Assembly: GCA_016868755.1 (NCBI GenBank)
Contig: VGFU01000012.1
Location: forward strand, 1-39,488
Reading direction: 5' to 3'
Length of the DNA: 39,488 nt
Source of the DNA: Bacteroidota bacterium
Lineage (GTDB): Bacteria; Bacteroidota; Bacteroidia; Flavobacteriales; Schleiferiaceae
The notes beneath the pieces were generated by a model, which saw only the letters and a list, made by a program, of their open reading frames with translations, searched no databases and was not told the origin of the DNA. Both the position numbers and the translations under genes were made by a program. Below, in pieces: positions 16,420 to 23,539 of this stretch. Numbering within the stretch: position 1 is the first letter of the stretch; each line of letters starts with the position of its first letter.

Positions 16420-17271
16420 ATGAAAAAGTTAAGTGGAATCTTGGTCCTGACCCTATTGTCGACTTCGTGCGAGCGGATTATTCCGTTTGACCCCGACCAA
16501 GTCGATTCGGTGCTGGTGCTGTACAGCGATTTAAACCCCAACAAGCCATTTAAAGCGCACCTTAGCCGGAGCATTGGTATTCTCGACGAAGGCGAGCCCC
16601 AGCGAATTGGCGACGCGCTCGTCTGGGTTGAAGACTCCACTGGGGCTGTGGTCGACAGCCTTCGCCCCGGAGTTGACGCCGACGGCTTTTACTATTCGCC
16701 GCTCAAGCCCGTGGCCGGAGCTGCCTACACCGTCAAGGCCCTTTGGCGCGAACTGCCGTTAGTGAGCGGAACCGCCAAGCCGATGTCTGTCTTAGGGGAC
16801 TTCCGCATGGATTCGGTGGGCTACAGCCCCGGGAACGGAATGTTTGACTCGCCCCACATCATTTACAAGGTGCGCATCGACGACGACGGGGTTTCGGGTT
16901 TTTACCGCCTCGAGTTTTTTGAGGACCTCGCTGACACCTTGGTTCAGCAAATCATTTTTGCAGGTACCGACGACCCCCTTGTGGTTCAGCCTGTGTTTGG
17001 CCAGGACTTTCGCGGGGCCGTCGAGTTTGACAACGCCCTCATTTTGGGCCAGCAGCGCGAACTCCTGATTCGGGTCTACAAGTGGTCGCTGAATTCGCCC
17101 ACCAAAATGCGGGTCACCAAGATTGACGAGGCTACGGCGCGCTACGAACGCTCGCTACGGTCCGCACAAAACAGCGGCGGACTATTCACCCAGCCAGTGC
17201 CGATTTACAGCAACGTCTCGGGCGGAATTGGTCTCGTTGGCGGACAGGGCTTTTTGTGGGTGCGGCCCTAA
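16420..17271 (+). CDS. DUF4249 family lipoprotein
   Basis: The start at 16420 gives a 283-aa lipoprotein whose signal peptide ends in a lipobox, LSTSC (Cys17). The frame is open further upstream, but that part overlaps the end of the TonB receptor gene. After the Cys, the segment VDSVLVLYSDLNPNKPFKAHLSRSIGI is the usual N-terminal pattern of DUF4249, and the protein ends NVSGGIGLVGGQGFLWV, its typical C-terminal glycine-rich strand. DUF4249 genes commonly sit just after TonB-dependent receptors, as here (4-bp gap), and the protein is probably the receptor's surface or periplasmic partner. The stop is 3 bp from the end of the converging sulfur gene. Confidence 0.85.
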   Translation: MKKLSGILVLTLLSTSCERIIPFDPDQVDSVLVLYSDLNPNKPFKAHLSRSIGILDEGEPQRIGDALVWVEDSTGAVVDSLRPGVDADGFYYSPLKPVAGAAYTVKALWRELPLVSGTAKPMSVLGDFRMDSVGYSPGNGMFDSPHIIYKVRIDDDGVSGFYRLEFFEDLADTLVQQIIFAGTDDPLVVQPVFGQDFRGAVEFDNALILGQQRELLIRVYKWSLNSPTKMRVTKIDEATARYERSLRSAQNSGGLFTQPVPIYSNVSGGIGLVGGQGFLWVRP

Positions 17272-17274
17272 GCC

Positions 17275-18759
17275 TCAGCTCAGCAGGCTCTTAAGCCAAC
17301 CTACGAAGCCGTTGCTCGATTCCCGGGTAGCGGCTTCGGGCTTTTTAAGGGTGCTGGGGCACACGTAAGCACTCGTTTCGAGTCCGGGGGTGTCTTTGAT
17401 CGCGCCAAATCCACCGATCACGTCGACGAGGTCATGGATTCCGCGGCTCTTTAGGATCGAGGCAAAAATCATCGACCGGTAGCCGCCGGCGCAGTGAATG
17501 TGCATCGTACTCTGAGTCGGCACCTCGCCAAAACGGGCATTCAGGTCGTCGAGGGCAATGTTTTTGGCCTGGGCCAAGTTTTGGGCCGTCCATTCGCCCT
17601 CCTTGCGGGCGTCGACGATGTTGAGCGCGGGATTTTGGGCCAGGCGCTCTGCCAGATTGCTCGCCGTGATGCGCTGCACGTGGTCGGTTTCGAGCGAAGC
17701 GGCCGTCCAGGCCGCAATTCCGCCCTCGAGGTAGCCCAGTACCCGGTCGTAGCCTACACGGGTCAAACGGGTGATGACTTCGTGCTCACGCCCGGCCTCG
17801 CAAACCAGCATAAGGGTTTGGTCGACCGGAATCAAGGCGCCCACCCACGGAGCAAACTGCCCGTCAATTCCTATGAAAATGGAACCCGGAATGTGGCCAG
17901 CGGCAAAATCGTCGGCCTTTCGGGTGTCGAGCACCAGCGCATCCATTTCGGTGACCATGGCCTTGAAGGCAATCGGGTCAAACGCTTTGGACGCCTCGGC
18001 GAGCACCTCTTCGGCACCCGGGACGGCCTTTTTGTTCATCGCCACATTCATCGGGAAGTAGGCGGGGGGCGCCCCCAGTCCGTCGGTGACTTCAGCAATA
18101 AACTCTTCGCGGGTCATGTCGGCGCGCAGCGCGTAGTTGGTGCGCAGCTGCTCCTCGAGGGTGCCCACCGTTTCTTTGCTCATGTTTTTGCCGCAGGCCG
18201 AACCAGCACCGTGTCCCGGGTACACAGTGATCGACGGCGGAAGCGTCATGATTTTCGTGCGAAGCGAGTCAAACAGAGTTCCGGCAAGCTGCTCTTGAGT
18301 CATACTCGCGGCTTTTTGGGCCAAGTCGGGTCGGCCTACGTCGCCCAAAAACAAGGTATCGCCGGTAAAGAGGGCGACTTGGGCGCCGGCTTCATCGCGG
18401 AGCACGTAGCACGTTGACTCCATCGTGTGGCCGGGAGTGTGCAGCACCTCAATTGAGACGTCGCCCACCGTGATCACTTCGCCGTCGGACGCAATGTGGG
18501 CGTCAAACTCGGGGTTGGCGTTGGGACCGTACACGATGCGGGCCCCGGTAGCCTTCGAAAGCGCGACGTGTCCTGAAACAAAGTCGGCGTGAAAGTGCGT
18601 TTCGAGAATGTGCGTAATGCGCACTCCCAATGCCTCAGCGCGGTCGAGGTAGGGCTTGGTTTCGCGCAAAGGGTCAATAACCACCGCTTCGCCGTTGGAC
18701 GAAATAAAGTAGGCGCCCTGCGCCAAGCAACCGGTGTAAATCTGCTCTACGTTCATCAT
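17275..18759 (-). CDS. Persulfide-dioxygenase-like metallo-beta-lactamase fused to two rhodanese domains
   Basis: This 494-aa cytoplasmic fusion protein has an N-terminal metallo-beta-lactamase domain (about 1-245) with ETHFHADFVSGH (His55, His57, Asp59), TPGHT (His111), FTGDTL (Asp134) and VYPGHGAGSACG (His183), the ETHE1/BLH pattern of glutathione-persulfide dioxygenases. Two rhodanese domains follow. The first (about 265-355) has the loop CEAGRE with Cys320; the second (about 365-460) has CAGGYR with Cys423. Both cysteines are present, so both could carry persulfide. The enzyme probably oxidises persulfide sulfur toward sulfite and thiosulfate. The TauE/SafE permease gene ends 27 bp upstream on the same strand. 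A TACCTTCA box ends 4 nt before the first of two ATGs. Confidence 0.9.
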   Translation of the reverse strand: MMNVEQIYTGCLAQGAYFISSNGEAVVIDPLRETKPYLDRAEALGVRITHILETHFHADFVSGHVALSKATGARIVYGPNANPEFDAHIASDGEVITVGDVSIEVLHTPGHTMESTCYVLRDEAGAQVALFTGDTLFLGDVGRPDLAQKAASMTQEQLAGTLFDSLRTKIMTLPPSITVYPGHGAGSACGKNMSKETVGTLEEQLRTNYALRADMTREEFIAEVTDGLGAPPAYFPMNVAMNKKAVPGAEEVLAEASKAFDPIAFKAMVTEMDALVLDTRKADDFAAGHIPGSIFIGIDGQFAPWVGALIPVDQTLMLVCEAGREHEVITRLTRVGYDRVLGYLEGGIAAWTAASLETDHVQRITASNLAERLAQNPALNIVDARKEGEWTAQNLAQAKNIALDDLNARFGEVPTQSTMHIHCAGGYRSMIFASILKSRGIHDLVDVIGGFGAIKDTPGLETSAYVCPSTLKKPEAATRESSNGFVGWLKSLLS

Positions 18760-18763
18760 GGGT

Positions 18764-18771
18764 TGAAGGTA
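18764..18771 (-). promoter_or_regulatory. Putative -7 box of the MBL-rhodanese gene
   Basis: The minus-strand sequence TACCTTCA, a two-base variant of TAnnTTTG, ends 4 nt before the ATG. It lies in the 27-bp gap after the permease gene, so this gene may have both operon and own transcripts. Confidence 0.35.
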
Positions 18772-18786
18772 CGTTGGGTGTTGGGT

Positions 18787-19593
18787 TTAGACGAAAAATT
18801 CACGGCTCAAAATGAAGAGGCCCATGGCCAAGACGAACCAGCCAAATGCTTTTTGAAGGGGAGCCGACGCGACGCGCTTCGACAGTAGGGTTCCGATCAC
18901 CATGCCGCAGATGGCGACTGCCGTAACGCTCAGGAGCAACGCCCAGTCCAGTTCGAGGTGCCCTAGGTCTCCCGTGAATCCAATTAAGGATTTGGCCGCG
19001 ATGATGGTGAGCGACGTGCCTACTGCGACCTTCATTTCGAGCCCAGTGACAAGTACTAGGGCGGGAATGATTAAAAATCCGCCCCCAGCGCCTACCAAAC
19101 CGGTTAACACCCCGATGCCCGCGCCTTCGGCCAGGACTACGCCGATTTTAGCCGCAGACCCCATGGGCTGCTGTGCTTCAGCCTCAGCCTTAGCAGGCTT
19201 GCGCCCCACGATCATTCCGCGCGCCGCTGCCAGCATCAGAACGGCAAAGAGCAGCATGAGTCCGGTCGATTTGCTCAGGGCCCAACCGTCCCCCGTCCAA
19301 ATGGGGTCGGGGATCCAGGGCATCACGTAGGCTCGGGTCAGGTACACCGCCACCACGGAAGGCAGGCCAAACCAAAAGGCGGTTCGCACGTCGACGTGCC
19401 CCGCTTTGGCTTTGGGAACTATGCTCGCCAAGGCGGTAGCGCCAACGATGAACAGCGAATAGGCGGTGGCCTCGACCGTTCCGACACCAAACAAGTACAC
19501 CAGCACCGGAAGGGTGAGGATGGACCCACCTCCGCCCAAAAGTCCGAGCGAAAGTCCGATGAGCAGCGAGGCGAAGTAGGCGAGCAGGATCAT
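18787..19593 (-). CDS. Sulfite exporter TauE/SafE family permease
   Basis: This inner-membrane permease has about eight hydrophobic segments. The N-terminal repeat signature IGLSLGLLGGGGSILTLPVLVYLFG and its second copy GVLTGLVGAGGGFLIIPALVL are the two glycine-rich halves typical of TauE/SafE (DUF81) proteins, which move sulfite or other small sulfur anions. The ATG at 19593 (268 aa) starts right at the first membrane segment, as in the family; an upstream in-frame ATG at 19656 would add 21 polar residues across the putative promoter. It is likely the export partner of the downstream persulfide-oxidising enzyme. The region at about 130-150 (AKAEAEAQQPM) is a cytoplasmic loop. Confidence 0.88.
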   Translation of the reverse strand: MILLAYFASLLIGLSLGLLGGGGSILTLPVLVYLFGVGTVEATAYSLFIVGATALASIVPKAKAGHVDVRTAFWFGLPSVVAVYLTRAYVMPWIPDPIWTGDGWALSKSTGLMLLFAVLMLAAARGMIVGRKPAKAEAEAQQPMGSAAKIGVVLAEGAGIGVLTGLVGAGGGFLIIPALVLVTGLEMKVAVGTSLTIIAAKSLIGFTGDLGHLELDWALLLSVTAVAICGMVIGTLLSKRVASAPLQKAFGWFVLAMGLFILSREFFV

Positions 19594-19598
19594 AAGTG

Positions 19599-19606
19599 CA
19601 AAGGTG
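19599..19606 (-). promoter_or_regulatory. Putative -7 box of the TauE/SafE gene
   Basis: The minus-strand sequence CACCTTTG, a one-base variant of TAnnTTTG, ends 5 nt before the ATG at 19593. The same octamer with the same spacing precedes the divergent DUF6695 gene. Confidence 0.4.
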
Positions 19607-19708
19607 CGTCCAATACCAATGCTTAAAGGTGACTTATATCGCAAAGTTGAAGTCATTTTGGAGTCGCAATTACAGTGGCTGGTTTTGAAATTGGCCTGTC
19701 TCGAACTC

Positions 19709-19739
19709 TTGCGTTAACGGCGATTTAACTGCACCTTTG
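19709..19739 (+). promoter_or_regulatory. Putative promoter of the DUF6695-PLP operon
   Basis: TTG (19709-19711), a 20-bp spacer and CACCTTTG (19732-19739) are followed by 5 nt and the ATG at 19745. Confidence 0.5.
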
Positions 19740-19744
19740 CATTC

Positions 19745-20788
19745 ATGGCGAATTTGCCGCGGAATTCCGCAGTTTTGGTGCTTGCATGGCCCGAGGTGAC
19801 CGCCCGAGGTGAAGAAGGAATCCTCAAAGTTCTTCGTTCCATCGGGGTGGTTAAAAACGTGAACATGATGGTGGGTCATGCTGCCATGATGGTGGCCGAC
19901 GGCACTGACCTGCGCTACTACGATTTCGGACGCTACATTACGCCCCGCCGCATGGGACGCATCCGTTCGGGGGAAACCGATCCGGCCTTGGCGTTTGCAA
20001 CGGTTCCGCAGTGGGACGCCGAAGGCAAATTAACCAACGTAGAAGCCATTTGCCACGAGCTTGACGCGAAGTCGGCGGCCACCCACGGCGAAGGCCTGCT
20101 GCAGCTCTCGATTTACTACACGCCCAATGTGGACTTGGTCGAGGCCAAAGCGCGCGAACTGCAGTTTGGCGGGCTGATTGGCTACCACGGCCTCGACCCC
20201 AAGCAGACCAATTGTGCGCGCTTCGTGCAAACTTCGCTTTTGGCAGGCATTGGCCACGAGCCCAGCCACCACCGTCGCTACCGCCGACCCATTACCTACT
20301 CCGCGCCGACGCCTTTTTTTAACGTGCTTGCAGCCGCTCAAGACGGTTCCAGCTACCTAGAGTGGCGCAGCGGTCAAGCGACCTGGAAGCAGGCCCCTAT
20401 GGTCAAAGCTTGGTGGGACGTGACCGCCAAGATCTTTGCTTCAGCCAGCCGCAGTAAAACCACCCACCTCAACCGCGACGAGGTAGTGGGCAAGCTCGAA
20501 GCGCCGGCCCAACGGCCCGGTGACGTTCCGCTGCACGCTGAGTATTTGGGCGGAATCGGGGAGGGGGCCTGGTACGTCGCCCATCCGTCGGCCGACCAGC
20601 TGATTTATTCTGAACGCTGGTCCTACGCAGGCAACCTCGAGTACCAGGCGCACTACCTCGCTGAAGAAACCCTGGTCCGCCAGCTGGCCGACCGCGAGGC
20701 CCGATTGACGCACGACAGCCATTTTGCCTGGCTGACCCTTGAACAAAGTAACGGAATGAAGCACCGGGCCTACCGGCACCACGAATGA
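19745..20788 (+). CDS. DUF6695 family protein, possibly a permuted NlpC/P60-like fold
   Basis: This 347-aa protein has no signal peptide. The segment VLVLAWPE followed by VGHAAMMVADGTDLRYYDFGRYITPRRMGR (here cited as VGHAAMMV and YYDFGRYITP) and later TNCARFVQTSLLAG resembles proteins I know as DUF6695 from Flavobacteriia; function is unknown. The order His45 (GHAAMMV) then Cys157 (NCARFV) is the arrangement of circularly permuted papain-like folds (YiiX/LRAT group), which cleave or transfer acyl groups. That fold assignment is inference. The gene is first in a three-gene operon: its stop overlaps the next ATG (ATGA). The partners are two PLP enzymes, so a role in processing an amino-acid-containing molecule is plausible. 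Confidence 0.8.
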   Translation: MANLPRNSAVLVLAWPEVTARGEEGILKVLRSIGVVKNVNMMVGHAAMMVADGTDLRYYDFGRYITPRRMGRIRSGETDPALAFATVPQWDAEGKLTNVEAICHELDAKSAATHGEGLLQLSIYYTPNVDLVEAKARELQFGGLIGYHGLDPKQTNCARFVQTSLLAGIGHEPSHHRRYRRPITYSAPTPFFNVLAAAQDGSSYLEWRSGQATWKQAPMVKAWWDVTAKIFASASRSKTTHLNRDEVVGKLEAPAQRPGDVPLHAEYLGGIGEGAWYVAHPSADQLIYSERWSYAGNLEYQAHYLAEETLVRQLADREARLTHDSHFAWLTLEQSNGMKHRAYRHHE

Positions 20789-22173
20789 TACAGCAATGGC
20801 TTTTAGCGGGATGCGACGAACGCATCGCGCTGCGCCCCGAAACGGACGCCAACCAGTACAACCTCAACCCCATGAAGTACGAGGGGCTGTTGATGCGTGG
20901 TTCGTGCACCTGCGGTACCCTGACGCCGGCGGGTCACGAAACGGCCCGGCGCTTTGAGCGCGACTACCGCGCCGCCGACGACGCTCAGTGGATGCGCACC
21001 CAAACCAAGCGCATACAGCAGCTTTTTGGCGGCGGGCGCAACGACGAATTCCACGTCTACTTCGGACCCTCGGGCAGCGACATGATGTACTGGCCGCTGC
21101 TGATGCAGTCGATGCTCAACCCCGGCCAACGCATCACCAACATCGTGAGCTGCCCCGAGGAACTGGGTTCAGGCTCCATTTTGGCCGCCGAAGGCAAGTA
21201 CTACGCCAACCAAAACCAGTTTGGCGCTACGGTTCCCAAGGGCGGGATGGTCACCGTGGCCCTCGACGTCGACGTACAGTTTTTGCCCGCCCGCGAAGAC
21301 AGCGGCCACATTTCTGACCGCAAGCAGGCGATTCGCGACATTATCGCGGCGCGTCCTGGGCAGCCAATCGTTGGCAATTTGGTATTTGGCTCAAAATCAG
21401 GAATTAAGGACGACCTCGACATCATCGATGAGTTTCGCGACGGAGTGATGTGGGTGGTCGACATGTGCCAGTTCCGCACCCACCGCGGCTTGGTCCACGA
21501 GCTCATTTCAAAGGGCGTGATGCTCATGGTAACTGGTTCTAAGTTTTACCAGGCTCCGCCTTTTTGCGGAGCTCTTTTGGTTCCCAAATTCTGGACCGAA
21601 CGCTTGGCTGGGCGCCCGGTTGACCACCTTGCGGCCTACGGCGCTTTGTTTGCGTCGGCAGACGCTCCGCCCGACCTGCCGCAGCTGCGCGCCCTTTGGC
21701 CCGAGTACGCCAACGTCGGACTCCGCTTGCGCTGGGAAATCGCCCTCGACGAAATGGAGGCCTACTTAGCCTACCCCCAAGAAGAAACTGACGCGCTCAT
21801 TCGTCGCTGGAACCGCGTGGTGGTGGGCCGCCTCGCCCTGAGCGACCGATTTGGCATGATGCCCGACATTGAGTTGACCAACGACAGCATTATTTCGTTT
21901 ACGGTATCGGCGGGTGGCCGCGAGCTCGACTACGACCAACTCAAAACCTTGTTTGACCGACTGGTGCTAACCAACCACACAGGGTTCAACGGGTTTCACC
22001 GGGTTTTCATGGGGCAGCCGGTGCGCTACGGCAAGCGCTCGTTCATTCGCTTGGCCCTTGGATCGTACTCCATTCGCAAAATGATGGGGGCTTATGGTTT
22101 TGACCCCTTTAACGACCTTCACCTGGTGGATTTGATCGAATCAACCGCCGTTCAGCTTTTCGAGCATTCGTGA
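20785..22173 (+). CDS. PLP-dependent enzyme, aminotransferase fold type I, unknown substrate
   Basis: This 462-aa cytoplasmic protein is not one I can name. Fold type I features are visible: a phosphate-binding PSGSD (about 95-99), VVDMCQ with Asp226 for the PLP ring nitrogen, and VTGSKFYQAPPFCGALLVP with Lys253 as the likely Schiff-base lysine. The C-terminal small domain includes IELTNDSIISFTVS and a hydrophobic RFGMMPD-type strand. The N-terminal NPMKYEGLLMRGSCTCGTLTPAG is distinctive and Cys-containing. It overlaps both neighbours by 1-4 bp, indicating coordinated translation with the DUF6695 protein and a second PLP enzyme. It could be an aminotransferase, a lyase or a desulfurase-like enzyme. 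Confidence 0.72.
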   Translation: MIQQWLLAGCDERIALRPETDANQYNLNPMKYEGLLMRGSCTCGTLTPAGHETARRFERDYRAADDAQWMRTQTKRIQQLFGGGRNDEFHVYFGPSGSDMMYWPLLMQSMLNPGQRITNIVSCPEELGSGSILAAEGKYYANQNQFGATVPKGGMVTVALDVDVQFLPAREDSGHISDRKQAIRDIIAARPGQPIVGNLVFGSKSGIKDDLDIIDEFRDGVMWVVDMCQFRTHRGLVHELISKGVMLMVTGSKFYQAPPFCGALLVPKFWTERLAGRPVDHLAAYGALFASADAPPDLPQLRALWPEYANVGLRLRWEIALDEMEAYLAYPQEETDALIRRWNRVVVGRLALSDRFGMMPDIELTNDSIISFTVSAGGRELDYDQLKTLFDRLVLTNHTGFNGFHRVFMGQPVRYGKRSFIRLALGSYSIRKMMGAYGFDPFNDLHLVDLIESTAVQLFEHS

Positions 22174-23414
22174 TGCATCCGCTCGCCGAAGAAGCCGTTT
22201 GGGCCGCCAATGCCCTTCGCCCGCTGAAAACCGCGCAGGACTCGTCGGTTCTTTTGGTGTCGTGGAACGCCCTCGATGCCTACCTCGATGCGCTCGCCGC
22301 ATGCTGGGGCCACGAGCGCGCGGTGCACGCCGTCGCCATTAAGTCGCAGCCGCATTCCGCGGTGCTGCGCCACATCGTGGTCCGGGGATTTGGCCTCGAA
22401 GCCGCCACCTGGGAAGAGGTATTGCTCGCCCGGGCTGCGGGATGTCCGCCCGAGCGAATCGTGTTTGATTCGCCCGTTAAGCGGCCTCACGAGCTGGAGG
22501 ATTGCGCCGCCAACAGTCCCGGAATGCTCGTCAACGCCAACAGCCTCGAGGAACTTGATCGCCTGAAGCCATTTGCCGGACGGCTGCGCTTGGGCCTCCG
22601 AATCAATCCTATGGTTGACGTGGACGCTCCTTCAGTCTACCAGGTGAGCGGAGACGAGTCCAAGTTTGGAACGCCCATCGCCGACCGTGCGGCAATCCTC
22701 GAAGCCGTGCTTGCGCATCCGATCGAAGCGCTTCACGTGCATTCCGGTTCGTCAATGAACGATACCCACGGAGCCGTACGCGCGCTCACCCGACTTCGCG
22801 ACCTGGCCGTGGAGGCCAACGAGCGCCTTGCTGCCGCTGGATCTGGCCGCCGCATTACGACCCTTGACATCGGGGGAGGGCTGAAGCCCGAGCACCTCGA
22901 TGGGCAGGGTTCGGCGCCCCAGATGACTGCCTACGCGCGCGCACTTCGCGCTGCGGTTCCTGAACTTTGGTCCGACTTTAGCCTCGTTACCGAATTCGGT
23001 CAGTGGACCCATTTTCACACGGGCTATGCCCTTAGTGACGTCGAATACGTATTGCCGCGCGGGGACCGTTCGGTCGTTTACCTTCATCTGGGGGCGGACT
23101 TTTTGCTTCGCGACGCTTACGTACGTCCGAGGGGCATTTCGTGGCTTCCGCTGCGCGAAGGTGCCGAAGTGGTCGGTAGGCCGGTGCTCACAGACCTAGC
23201 GGGACCCCTGTGCTTCGCGGGCGATTACCTCGAAAAAGGGTGCATGCTGCCCCAGCTCCAAGCCGGCGACGAGGTGCTCTTTTTGGGTACCGGTTCCAAC
23301 GCCTACGCGCTGTGGTCGCGGCACACCTCGCGGAGCATTCCCGCCGTCTACGGTGTGGACTACGCAAATCGCCGACTCGAACTCCTTTCGGAGCGGACCA
23401 ATCCATTTATTTAG
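22173..23414 (+). CDS. PLP-dependent decarboxylase/racemase-like enzyme, fold type III
   Basis: With the ATG at 22173 this is a 413-aa protein; a GTG at 22170 is also possible. It has the alanine-racemase-like barrel of the Orn/Lys/DAP decarboxylase group. Lys57 sits in VAIKSQPH (the PLP lysine), His188 and His190 in LHVHSGSS, the glycine loop in LDIGGGLKP (about 232-240), and Cys347 and Asp351 in GPLCFAGDYLEKG. The usual EPGR motif is replaced by EFGQ (about 274-277), so the substrate probably differs from diaminopimelate. The C-terminal beta-domain reads GDEVLFLGTGSNAYAL. It is the last gene of the operon, joined to the aminotransferase-like gene by TGATG. Confidence 0.78.
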   Translation: MHPLAEEAVWAANALRPLKTAQDSSVLLVSWNALDAYLDALAACWGHERAVHAVAIKSQPHSAVLRHIVVRGFGLEAATWEEVLLARAAGCPPERIVFDSPVKRPHELEDCAANSPGMLVNANSLEELDRLKPFAGRLRLGLRINPMVDVDAPSVYQVSGDESKFGTPIADRAAILEAVLAHPIEALHVHSGSSMNDTHGAVRALTRLRDLAVEANERLAAAGSGRRITTLDIGGGLKPEHLDGQGSAPQMTAYARALRAAVPELWSDFSLVTEFGQWTHFHTGYALSDVEYVLPRGDRSVVYLHLGADFLLRDAYVRPRGISWLPLREGAEVVGRPVLTDLAGPLCFAGDYLEKGCMLPQLQAGDEVLFLGTGSNAYALWSRHTSRSIPAVYGVDYANRRLELLSERTNPFI

Positions 23415-23482
23415 CCCGACGGCCCCGCAGTTCTGCGCCCGCCGTCAGATTGCCTGTCGTCCGCGCGCCGTACTCAAGGTGC

Positions 23483-23515
23483 AAAAAAAAAGAGGCCGCC
23501 CATCGGGCGGCCTCT
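23483..23515 (-). terminator. Rho-independent terminator of the T9SS adhesin gene
   Basis: A perfect 11-bp stem (23491-23501 with 23505-23515) with a 3-nt loop is followed on the minus strand by a run of T residues (the A-run at 23483-23491 on the plus strand). It is directional for the leftward gene. The plus-strand operon ending at 23414 gains no T-tract from it. Confidence 0.9.
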
Positions 23516-23539
23516 CGTGTTTGGCGAGCAGCCAGGTGC

